Source: Nonomuraea thailandensis
GTDB lineage: Bacteria > Actinomycetota > Actinomycetes > Streptosporangiales > Streptosporangiaceae
NCBI RefSeq assembly: GCF_024172165.1
Contig: NZ_JAMZEB010000002.1
Coordinates: forward strand, 6,965,501-7,029,500
Length of the DNA stretch: 64,000 nt
Direction of reading: 5' to 3'
The notes under the pieces are model-generated. The model was not told the DNA's origin, did not search any database, and saw only the letters and a program-made list of their open reading frames with translations. Of the stretch, positions 24,821 to 32,305 are shown one piece after another. Within the stretch, counting starts at the first letter, position 1; each line of letters opens with the position of its first letter. Made by a program: the position numbers and the translations under genes.

Positions 24821-26368
24821 CTGAACCCCTCGTACGATGTCCTGATCACCGGCGGCCTGCTGATCGACGGCACCGGCGCCCCGCCCCGCCACGCCGACGT
24901 CGCCGTACGATCCGGCCGCGTCGTCCACGTGGGCGGCTCCGGGCCGCGAACGGCCTCCCGGGTGATCGACGCCACCGGCCTCATCGTCACCCCCGGCCTC
25001 ATCGACCTGCACTCCCACGCCGACTTCACCGTCCTCGGTGCCCCCACCGCCGAGTCCTGCCTGTACCAGGGCGTGACCACGCTGGTCACCGGCAACTGCG
25101 GCATGTCCCCCTTCCCGGGCCCCAGCGGCAGCCCCTGGCCCGACCTGGCCGGGTTCGCCGCCGCCGTGGACGCGGCGCGCCCCGCCGTCAACCTCGCCCC
25201 GCTCGTCGGCCACGGCGCCCTGCGCGCCGCCGTGCTCGGCCAGCAACGCCGCGCGCCGGACCAGGACGAGCTCGACCGCATGCGCGGCCTGCTGGCCACG
25301 GCGGCTGAGCAGGGGGCGTTCGGCCTGTCCACGGGCCTGATCTACGCGCCCGGCTCGTTCGCGGCGACCGACGAGATCGAGGCGCTGGCCGCCGTGGCCG
25401 CCCGGCACGACCTGCTCTACGCGACGCACATGCGCGACGAGGGCGACCGGCTGATCGAGGCCGTCGAGGAGGCGCTGGCCGTGGCCCGCGCCTCGGGCGT
25501 ACGCCTGCAGATCTCCCACCTGAAGGCCATGGGCCCGGCCAACCACGGCAAGGTGGCCCGGGCGCTGGCCCTGATGGACGCCGCCGCCGCGCGGGGGCTC
25601 GACGTGGCCTGCGACGTCTACCCGTACACGGCCTCGTCCACCACCCTGACCTCCCGCCTGCCCGGCTGGGCCATGGACGGCGGGACCGGCGCCCTGCTCG
25701 CCCGCCTCGCCGACCCCGCCACCCGCGAGCGCGTGCTGGCCGACCTGCGGCCGGCCGTAGGGCGGACGTTCCTGCCCGAAGGGGTGATCATCGCCGAGCT
25801 CTCCCCCGGCCCGTACGGCGCCCGCGTCGGCGACAGCATCGCCGCCATCGCGCGGGACACGGGCGTGGAGCCGGCCGAGGCCGTGCTGGACGTGCTGGCG
25901 GCGCACGACGCCGCGGTGACGATCGTCAACCACGCGATGGCCGAGCGGGACGTCCAGGACGTGCTGCGGCACCCGGCCGGCGCCGTGGCCAGCGACGGCT
26001 GGGTGCTGCGGGCCCCCGGCGACGGGCACCCGCATCCGCGCAACTTCGGCACCTTCGCCCGCGTCCTGGGCCCCAGCGTCCGTGGTGCGGGCGTGGTGCC
26101 GCCGGCCGAGGCCGTACGGAAGATGACCGCGCTGCCCGCGACCCGCCTCGCGCTGGGAGAGCGCGGCACCGTCGCGCCGGGGCAGGTCGCGGACCTGGCG
26201 GTGTTCGACCCGGAGAGCACGGCGGACCACGCCACCTACGGCGATCCGTGGCGGTACGCGTCGGGCGCGCGGCACGTCCTGGTGGCGGGCGAGCTCGTGC
26301 TCGGCGACGGCACGCCCACCGGCGCCCGGCCCGGCCGCACGCTGCTGCGCACGGCCCCCGCACGCTAG
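24821..26368 (+). CDS. D-aminoacylase-type amidohydrolase (N-acyl-D-amino-acid deacylase)
   Basis: 515-residue metal-dependent amidohydrolase. His64 and His66 (LHSHAD), Cys93 (TGNCGMSPFP), the ISHLKAMGPANHG motif and VASDGWVLRAPG are the metal and catalytic signatures of N-acyl-D-amino-acid deacylases, which release D-amino acids from N-acyl derivatives. The N-terminal strand YDVLITGGLLIDGTGAPPRHADVAV is needed for the fold and lies upstream of the first ATG/GTG (24929). The only possible start before the in-frame stop at 24791 is a CTG at 24821, 5 bp after GGAGGAG, so a CTG start is inferred. It is divergent from the unknown TPR-like gene. The copy C dyad overlaps the stop codon. Confidence 0.9.
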   Translation: MNPSYDVLITGGLLIDGTGAPPRHADVAVRSGRVVHVGGSGPRTASRVIDATGLIVTPGLIDLHSHADFTVLGAPTAESCLYQGVTTLVTGNCGMSPFPGPSGSPWPDLAGFAAAVDAARPAVNLAPLVGHGALRAAVLGQQRRAPDQDELDRMRGLLATAAEQGAFGLSTGLIYAPGSFAATDEIEALAAVAARHDLLYATHMRDEGDRLIEAVEEALAVARASGVRLQISHLKAMGPANHGKVARALALMDAAAARGLDVACDVYPYTASSTTLTSRLPGWAMDGGTGALLARLADPATRERVLADLRPAVGRTFLPEGVIIAELSPGPYGARVGDSIAAIARDTGVEPAEAVLDVLAAHDAAVTIVNHAMAERDVQDVLRHPAGAVASDGWVLRAPGDGHPHPRNFGTFARVLGPSVRGAGVVPPAEAVRKMTALPATRLALGERGTVAPGQVADLAVFDPESTADHATYGDPWRYASGARHVLVAGELVLGDGTPTGARPGRTLLRTAPAR

Positions 26369-26380
26369 GGAAACCCCTAG
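26365..26380 (+). promoter_or_regulatory. CTAGGG-N4-CCCTAG dyad, copy C
   Basis: CTAGGG-AAAC-CCCTAG, the most perfect of three copies, ends 98 bp before the S41 peptidase ATG and overlaps the TAG stop of the amidohydrolase. See also 6687-6702 and 11214-11229. Confidence 0.55.
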
Positions 26381-26478
26381 GACGCCACCCGTGGCGGCAC
26401 GCGCACCCTCGGTGAGAGCGTGCCGGTATTCGAGCGCGGGAACGATTTCCGCGCGGACGACGGAACGGGTGGACGAAG

Positions 26479-28374
26479 ATGACCGAGCCCACGAGCGGCG
26501 TCGCGAAGCAGGAGCTGGACGACTTCCTGCGCGCGGCGGACAAACTCACACTCGACGACAGGAGACTGCTGGTCCAGCAGGCGCTGGTGCTCATCGAGCA
26601 GAACTACGTGCACCTGCCGCTCAAGGCCGCGATGCACGCGGTGAACCCCGTGCAGCGGCTGCGCCTGCTCGCCGTGCGCCTGAGCAGGCAGACCCCGCAG
26701 ACCATGGGCCCGGAATGGCGCTTCCACGCGGAGCTGTCCGAGATCTTCCACGGGGTACGCGACCTGCACACCAACTACCTGCTGCCCCAGCCGTTCTCCG
26801 GCAAGATCGCCTTCCTGCCGTACCTCATCGAGGAGCACTACGACGGCGACCGGCGCCACTACGTGGTGACCAGGACGCTGCAGGACTTCTCCGCCCCCGG
26901 TTTCGGCCCCGGCGTCGAGGTGACGCACTGGAACGGCATCCCGATCGATCGGGCGGTCGACATCAACGCGAGCAGGTTCGCGGGCAGCAACCCGGCGGCC
27001 CGGCACGCGCGCGGCCTGCAGTCGATGACGATCAGGCCGCTGCGGGTGCACGTGCCTCCGGACGAGTCGTGGGTGGTGCTGACCTACGTCGGCCAGGACG
27101 GGATCCGCCGCGAGCTGAGCGAGACCTGGCGCGTCAGCGACAACCTGCCGCCGTTCGTCAACGCCGACGAGGTGTCCGTCGCCGCCATGGCCCAGGGCCT
27201 CGACCTCGGCGCGGACGAGATCTCCCGGGCGATCAAGCTGCTCTACGTGCCCGAGGCCGTCACCCCGCAGGAGAGTCTGGGCGGCGCCGAGCTGACGGCC
27301 GAGCCCGCCGAGGAGGGCGCGGACATCCCCACGTCCATGCCCGCCTTCTTCCGCGCCAGGAGCGTCGTCACGCCGTCGGGCACGTTCGGCCACATCCGCG
27401 TGTTCAGCTTCGGCGTCAACGATCCGGACGCGTTCGTCCGCGAGTTCTGCAGGCTCATCGGGCTGCTGCCGCAGAACGGGCTGATCCTGGACGTCCGCGA
27501 CAACGGCGGCGGGCACATCTTCGCCAGCGAGTTCCTGCTGCAGACGCTCACGCCCCGCCCGATCGTGCCGGAGCCGACGCAGTTCATCACCTCGAACCTG
27601 AACCTGCGGATCTGCCGCCAGCACCAGGAGAACCCGTCCGGCATCGACCTCGGCCCCTGGTGCCCGTCCATGGAGCAGGCGCTGGAGACGGGCGCCGTGT
27701 TCTCCGGCGCGTTCTCCATCACCCCGGCCGGCGGGGCGAACGCGATCGGCCAGCAGTACTTCGGCCCCGTCGTGCTGATCACCAACGCGCTCTGCTACTC
27801 GGCGACCGACATCTTCGCCGGCGGCTTCCAGGACCACAAGATCGGCAAGATCCTCGGCACGGACGACAACACGGGCGCGGGCGGCGCCAACGTGTGGACG
27901 CACGAGCTGCTCAAGCTCCTGCTCGAACTGCCCTCCCCAGCCGCCGAAAGCCCGTACAAGCCGCTGCCCGGCGGGGCGGGCATGCGGGTGTCGATCAGGC
28001 GCACGCTGCGCGTGCACGACCTGGCAGGCACGCCCGTCGAGGACCTCGGGGTGGTGCCCGACTTCCGCCACCGGATGACCCGCAGGGACGTGCTGCAGGG
28101 CAACGAGGACCTGCTCGCCAGGGCCGGCGAGATCCTCGCCGGGCAGCCGGTGCGGCGGCTCGACGTGCAGATCTCCGCCGCGCAGGTGACGCTCACGACC
28201 GCGCTCGTGGACCGGGCCGACATCTACCTCGACGGCAGGCCCACGGCGTCGGTGGACGTGACGCAGCAGGTCACGACGGTGCCGGTGCCGGGTGCCGGGC
28301 CGGCGCACGTCATCCGGGTGGAGGGGTTCCAGGGCGGCGAGCTGGTCGCCTCCCGGACGATCCTGCGGCCCTGA
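26479..28374 (+). CDS. S41-family peptidase
   Basis: 631-residue protein related to C-terminal processing/tail-specific peptidases. The N-terminal ~210 residues are helical with a conserved-looking EIFHGVRDLHTNYLLPQPFSGK. The catalytic domain carries FGHIRVFSF...GLILDVRDNGGGH and VLITNALCYSATDIFAGGFQDHKIGKILG with the nucleophile Ser441 and a lysine at Lys454. No PDZ domain is obvious between them. No signal peptide is visible, unlike most bacterial CtpA proteins, so it may act in the cytoplasm. It carries the copy C dyad upstream and a strong terminator hairpin follows 5 bp after the stop, so it is probably monocistronic. Confidence 0.88.
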   Translation: MTEPTSGVAKQELDDFLRAADKLTLDDRRLLVQQALVLIEQNYVHLPLKAAMHAVNPVQRLRLLAVRLSRQTPQTMGPEWRFHAELSEIFHGVRDLHTNYLLPQPFSGKIAFLPYLIEEHYDGDRRHYVVTRTLQDFSAPGFGPGVEVTHWNGIPIDRAVDINASRFAGSNPAARHARGLQSMTIRPLRVHVPPDESWVVLTYVGQDGIRRELSETWRVSDNLPPFVNADEVSVAAMAQGLDLGADEISRAIKLLYVPEAVTPQESLGGAELTAEPAEEGADIPTSMPAFFRARSVVTPSGTFGHIRVFSFGVNDPDAFVREFCRLIGLLPQNGLILDVRDNGGGHIFASEFLLQTLTPRPIVPEPTQFITSNLNLRICRQHQENPSGIDLGPWCPSMEQALETGAVFSGAFSITPAGGANAIGQQYFGPVVLITNALCYSATDIFAGGFQDHKIGKILGTDDNTGAGGANVWTHELLKLLLELPSPAAESPYKPLPGGAGMRVSIRRTLRVHDLAGTPVEDLGVVPDFRHRMTRRDVLQGNEDLLARAGEILAGQPVRRLDVQISAAQVTLTTALVDRADIYLDGRPTASVDVTQQVTTVPVPGAGPAHVIRVEGFQGGELVASRTILRP

Positions 28375-28379
28375 CCGTC

Positions 28380-28410
28380 CGGCGGGCCCCGCGTCGTGCG
28401 GGGCCCGCCG
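28380..28410 (+). terminator. Strong GC hairpin after S41 gene
   Basis: A perfect 13-bp stem (28380-28392 with 28398-28410) and 5-base loop GTCGT, starting 5 bp after the S41 stop. There is no U-tract, as is usual for actinomycete terminators. Confidence 0.8.
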
Positions 28411-28442
28411 CGGCTGCTGTAGGGTGATCACCACTCGAATCA

Positions 28443-28524
28443 GCGCTTTCCAGAGGTACGCCGCAGAGCGGAAGCGCACACCCCGCGCCACGGGGTGCCG
28501 AAGGGGCGGCACGGTCCTTTGCCG
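28443..28524 (+). promoter_or_regulatory. Possible structured leader of LLM gene
   Basis: The 136 bp between the terminator and the LLM start can fold into three consecutive hairpins: GCGCTTTCC/GGAAGCGC (28443-28451 with 28470-28477), CACCCCG/CGGGGTG (28479-28485 with 28491-28497) and CGGCA/TGCCG (28507-28511 with 28520-28524), then CGGAGG before the ATG. I recognise no known riboswitch class. A GTAGGGT at 28420 could be a -10. Confidence 0.3.
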
Positions 28525-28546
28525 TCTCTTCGTTCGGAGGAATTCC

Positions 28547-29515
28547 ATGCACGTCGGCCTCGGCCTGCCCGTCACCGACCCCGAGTCGCTGCTCGACTGG
28601 GCCAGCAGGGCCGAAGCGGGCCCCTTCACCACCCTGGGCCTGCTCGACCGTCTCGTCTACGACAACCCCGAGCCGCTGGTCACCCTCGCCGTCCTCGCCG
28701 GCGCCACCACCAGGATCCGGCTCCAGACCGAAGTCCTCCTGCCGCCGCTGCGGGAGACCGCGCTGCTCGCCAAGCAGGCGGCGACCCTCGACCGGCTCAG
28801 CGGCGGCCGGTTCGTCCTCGGCGTCGGCGTCGGCGGCCGGGCGGACGACCACGTGGCCGCCGGCACCGACCTGCGCACCCGTGGCCGCCGCATGGACGAG
28901 CAGCTCGCCACGATGCGGCGGCTGTGGTCCGGCGAGCCGTACGGACCGGGCGCCGGCCCCATCGGGCCCGCGCCCTTCCGGCCCGGCGGCCCCGAGGTGC
29001 TGATCGGCGGCTTCAAGCCCCGCGCGCTGGAGCGGGTGGCCCGCTGGGGCGACGGCTTCCTGGCCGCCGCGCCGCCCTCCTGGGCCGGCGGGCTGTTCGA
29101 CACCGTGCGGACCGCCTGGACGGCGCACGGGCGGGACGGCTCGCCGCGGATCGTCGCCCAGGTCGGCGCCGCCCTCGGGCCCGAGCCCGTGGTCGAGGAG
29201 GCCCGGGCGGCGATGGCCGCCTACTACGCCTCGTCCGGCGTCGCCGACTACATGGTCTCGGGGATGCTCACCACTCCTGGCGCGATCCGGGGCGCCATCG
29301 CGCAGCTCGGGGATCTCGGGGCGGACGAGGTCATGCTCTACTGCTTCGGCCGCGACCCCGAACAGGCCGCCTGGATCAGGCGGGGTCGCGGCCCGAGATC
29401 GCGCCGTCCGCCTCGGCGACGAGCGGGCTGGCGCGGTACCGCTGCCAGCCCGCCCGCAGGCGGCGCAGCTCGTCGTGCACCCGGGCCGACGCGATCAGCC
29501 GCACGTCGTCGCTGA
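28547..29515 (+). CDS. LLM-class flavin-dependent oxidoreductase
   Basis: 322-residue TIM-barrel flavoenzyme of the luciferase-like monooxygenase superfamily, using FMN or F420. Family features are MHVGLGLPVTDPESLLDWA, TTRIRLQTEVLLPPLRETALLAKQAATLDRLSGGRFVLGVGVGGRADD, and PEVLIGGFKPRALERVARWGDGF. The ATG at 28547 follows CGGAGG. The family usually ends soon after GADEVMLYCFGRDPEQAAWI; here the frame runs ~40 residues further as an Arg/Pro/Ala-rich tail that is antisense to the convergent regulator gene, giving a 140-bp overlap. Either a read-through tail or a small frameshift explains this. Substrate unknown. Confidence 0.85.
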   Translation: MHVGLGLPVTDPESLLDWASRAEAGPFTTLGLLDRLVYDNPEPLVTLAVLAGATTRIRLQTEVLLPPLRETALLAKQAATLDRLSGGRFVLGVGVGGRADDHVAAGTDLRTRGRRMDEQLATMRRLWSGEPYGPGAGPIGPAPFRPGGPEVLIGGFKPRALERVARWGDGFLAAAPPSWAGGLFDTVRTAWTAHGRDGSPRIVAQVGAALGPEPVVEEARAAMAAYYASSGVADYMVSGMLTTPGAIRGAIAQLGDLGADEVMLYCFGRDPEQAAWIRRGRGPRSRRPPRRRAGWRGTAASPPAGGAARRAPGPTRSAARRR

Positions 29516-30725
29516 GGCCGAGGGCGGTGACGGCGGCCTGCTCCGGATCGCCGGCGCGGAGGCAGGCGTGCGCCGCCCGCAGCCCGATCAGCACCCGCGT
29601 GCGCAGCTCCACCGGCCGCCGCGCCTGCATGGACGCGGTGAAGTGGCGGGCGGCGGTGGCGTGGTCACCGAGCTGGGTGAGGGTCAGGCCGATCTGGTGC
29701 TCCAGGGATTCGCGCCGGTAGTTGCCCAGCCACTCGGTCTCCGGCGGGGAGTCGGCCCGTTCGAGCTGGGTCTCGGTGCGGTGCAGCAGGTTCAGCGCGT
29801 CCCAGCGGGTGCCGGCCGCCGCGTGCGCCTCCGCCCGCATGCCGGTGATCCAGGCCAGCGTGCGCCGGGGGCCGCGCCCGCCGAGGGCCGAGGCGGCGGC
29901 GTCGGCCAGCGCGAGCGCCTCGCCGTCGTGGCCCAGCTCGGCCGCCTGCACGGCCATGCTGCGCAGGGCCGTCGCGCGCAGCACCAGGTCGCCGGCCTCG
30001 TCCGCGAGCCGTACGGTGCTGATGTAGTAGCGCTGGGCCAGGGCGTTCGCGCCCGCGTCCATGGCCATGTAGGCGGCCAGGTAGCTGAGCTCGGCCGCCG
30101 CCGTGAACAGGTCGGGGCGGCTGCGCCCGCTCGCCCGGCGCAGCAGCGGGGTCACCTCGCGCGACAGGTAGGCGGCGACGGCGGCGCGGGCGTGGCCGCC
30201 GCCGTACTGGTCGTCGAGGTCGGCGAAGGCGGCGGTGGCCGCGCGCAGGCGGACCACGTCGCCGGCGCCCGCGCGGGAGGGGTGGCCGGGCGGCTTCGGG
30301 AGGCCGCGCCTGGTGGTCAGGCCGGACAGCGCGGCCAGCGTGAACGTGCCGGCGGTCAGCACGGTACGGCGGTTGAGCAGGTCGTCCTCGCCCAGCGTGG
30401 CCAGCCGGGCGACCGGGTCTCCGCCCCAGGGGTCGTCGGCGGGGGCGGCGACGGCGGGGTCCGGCCAGCCGAGGTGCCGCGGGGAGAGGTCCGGACGGCC
30501 GAGCCGGCGGCGGAACGCCTCCACGGCGGCGTGCACCGCCTCGGGCCTGGGCACGGTGCCGGTCAGCCAGTGCCCCACCGCCGAGCGGTCGTAGTGGATG
30601 CGCTCTCCGCTCTCCGCCGAGACGGCGTTGACGTGCTGCGCGGTGGCCGCGTGCGTCCAGCCGGCCTGCTCGATCAGCGCGGCCAGGGCGCGGTTCACGA
30701 CGGGGCGGGTGCGCCGTGGCGGCAT
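29376..30725 (-). CDS. TPR-containing regulatory protein
   Basis: 449 residues. The N-terminal ~90 (MPPRRTRPVVNRALAALIEQAGWTHAATAQHVNAVSAESGERIHYDRSAVGHWLTGTVPRPEAV) match the opening of a common actinomycete regulator family with a helix-turn-helix-like fold. A hydrophobic NRRTVLTAGTFTLAALSGL segment follows, then TPR-like helices to the end (LAEEAGDLVLRATALRSMAVQAAELGHDGEALALADAAA...). I chose the ATG at 30725 because similarity starts there; the upstream frame is unrelated. Two 10-bp direct repeats lie just before it. It is divergent from the ATP-grasp gene and may control it. Confidence 0.82.
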   Translation of the reverse strand: MPPRRTRPVVNRALAALIEQAGWTHAATAQHVNAVSAESGERIHYDRSAVGHWLTGTVPRPEAVHAAVEAFRRRLGRPDLSPRHLGWPDPAVAAPADDPWGGDPVARLATLGEDDLLNRRTVLTAGTFTLAALSGLTTRRGLPKPPGHPSRAGAGDVVRLRAATAAFADLDDQYGGGHARAAVAAYLSREVTPLLRRASGRSRPDLFTAAAELSYLAAYMAMDAGANALAQRYYISTVRLADEAGDLVLRATALRSMAVQAAELGHDGEALALADAAASALGGRGPRRTLAWITGMRAEAHAAAGTRWDALNLLHRTETQLERADSPPETEWLGNYRRESLEHQIGLTLTQLGDHATAARHFTASMQARRPVELRTRVLIGLRAAHACLRAGDPEQAAVTALGLSDDVRLIASARVHDELRRLRAGWQRYRASPLVAEADGAISGRDPA

Positions 30726-30730
30726 CTCAG

Positions 30731-30750
30731 CTTCACATCGCTTCACATCG
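30731..30750. repeat. 10-bp tandem direct repeat
   Basis: CTTCACATCG occurs twice in tandem (30731-30740, 30741-30750), 6 bp before the TPR regulator start. On that gene's strand it reads CGATGTGAAG twice, with GTGAAG close to a ribosome-site position. It could be an autoregulatory operator for the divergent pair. Confidence 0.45.
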
Positions 30751-30833
30751 CGGTGCTCTCGACGATGCGCCGTACGCAGCGCACCGTCAAGAGAGCGGAC
30801 GGTGACCTGACCGGCGGACGAGCAGGAGGCGGG

Positions 30834-32285
30834 ATGGCAGGGATGGACGGAGCGGCGGCCGAGGTGGCCCACGCCGAGTTACTGGCCGCGCTGGCGGGCA
30901 GGCCCCTGGTCGTCGTCGACCGGTACAGCACCGCCCTGCGCGCCGGATACACCGGGCCGATGCCCATCGAGGCGCTGCGCCCGGCACTGGGCATCGGCTG
31001 CTACTCGGCGTGGGACCCGGCGCTGCCTGGCATGGTCGTCGCCGCGGAGGAGCACACCGGCAGCCGTTCGGTGCCCGAGCGGCGCGGCTGGCTGCGGCGG
31101 GTGCGCCACGACGCCGCCCGGCACCTGGTCAAGCTGGACCGCCCGCCCGTCATCGCCACCTGCCACACGGGCGCCCAGCTCCAGGAGCTGGCGGGCCCCG
31201 GCGGCACGGTCGCGGCGATCGACGCGGGCGTGCGTGCCACGATCGAGGCCAGGCACCTGTTCGACGACCTGCTGCGGGCGGCCGGGGTGCCCGCCGTGGC
31301 GCGGATCCGCTGCGTGCCGGCGGAGCGGCTGCCGAGCCTGGCGGAGCTGCGGCGCGCGGTCGGCGCCGAGCGGGTCGTGGTGCAGGCGGGCGGGGTCTCC
31401 GGCGGGCGCGGCACCGTGATCGTCTCGAGCGACGACGACATGGCCAGGGCGGCGCGGCTGCTGGGCCCGTACCGGGTGGCCGCGTACGTGGACGGCTGGC
31501 CGTGCGCCGTCACCGTGCTCAGCGTCCCGGACGGCGCGGGCGGGGTCATCGTGTACGTGGACCGGCCCTCGCACGAGACGACCGGCGTCGCCGAGCTGGG
31601 CGTGGGCCCGCTGTGCAGCGCCGGCCACGACTGGTCGCGCCCGTGGCCGGTGCCGGCCGCCGCGCTGCTCATCGAGTGCGCCGAGCGCATCGCGGTCTGG
31701 GGATGGCGCAGGTACGGCGTCGCGGGGCTGTTCGGCCTGCGCGGCCTGATCACGCCGGGCGAGCGGGTCTACCTGTCGGCGATCAGGTGGCGCTGCGACG
31801 AGAGCACCGAGGTGTCGGCGGCCAACCAGCAGGCCGTCGGCACGCCCCCGTTCCTGCTGGCCCACCTGGTGGTGATGCTGGGCGGGCGGGTGAGCTGGCT
31901 GACGGACCCACAGGGGTTCAACCACGTCAGCCTGCTGCGCGCGACCGAGCGCGGCGGCCCGTTCTCCCTGCGGGTCCGGCTGCGCGGCCATGCTCCCGTG
32001 CGGGTCGCGGCCGGTCAGGGGCCCGGCGTCTACCGGCTGGACCGCGACGACCGCCCGCGCTGGGTCCGCCGCGCCGCCCACCCGTCGGCCGCCCGCGCCG
32101 ACCAGGGCGAGTTCCTGCTCGCCGACCTGCCGCCCGCGGGCGTGGTCTGCCATCCGGGCGCGGACCTCGCCACCGTGGAGGCCGTCACGGACGGCGCCAC
32201 GCAGCCCTTCCACGGCCCGGCGGCCGCGTCGCCGTTCACGCGCCGGGTGTCGGCCGCCGTCGAACGCCTCTTCATCCCCGCATGA
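30834..32285 (+). CDS. ATP-grasp domain protein
   Basis: 483 residues. The central part has ATP-grasp features: a preATP-grasp region (ALRPALGIGCYSAWDP...), AIDAGVRATIEARHLFDDLLRAAGVPAVARIRCV before RVVVQAGGVSGGRGTVIVSSDDDMARA (nucleotide-binding loop) and a metal-ligand-like YVDRPSHETTG...GVAGLFGLRGLI. Such enzymes join a carboxylate to an amine, thiol or other nucleophile; this member's substrate is not recognisable. The C-terminal ~100 residues have no motif I know. ATG at 30834 is 5 bp after AGGAGG. It is divergent from a TPR regulator and convergent with a sialidase, with no peptide or biosynthetic partner adjacent, so it may act alone. Confidence 0.75.
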   Translation: MAGMDGAAAEVAHAELLAALAGRPLVVVDRYSTALRAGYTGPMPIEALRPALGIGCYSAWDPALPGMVVAAEEHTGSRSVPERRGWLRRVRHDAARHLVKLDRPPVIATCHTGAQLQELAGPGGTVAAIDAGVRATIEARHLFDDLLRAAGVPAVARIRCVPAERLPSLAELRRAVGAERVVVQAGGVSGGRGTVIVSSDDDMARAARLLGPYRVAAYVDGWPCAVTVLSVPDGAGGVIVYVDRPSHETTGVAELGVGPLCSAGHDWSRPWPVPAAALLIECAERIAVWGWRRYGVAGLFGLRGLITPGERVYLSAIRWRCDESTEVSAANQQAVGTPPFLLAHLVVMLGGRVSWLTDPQGFNHVSLLRATERGGPFSLRVRLRGHAPVRVAAGQGPGVYRLDRDDRPRWVRRAAHPSAARADQGEFLLADLPPAGVVCHPGADLATVEAVTDGATQPFHGPAAASPFTRRVSAAVERLFIPA

Positions 32286-32305
32286 GCCGCGCCGGGGCCG
32301 GCCGC

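Noticed and set aside
28440..28546. SAM, FMN or SAH riboswitch before the LLM gene
   Set aside because: Known core sequences of these classes are not present; only generic hairpins remain.
29475..30833. Long upstream extension of the ATP-grasp frame on the plus strand
   Set aside because: It is antisense to the TPR regulator; the ATG at 30834 has AGGAGG and starts the protein-like region.
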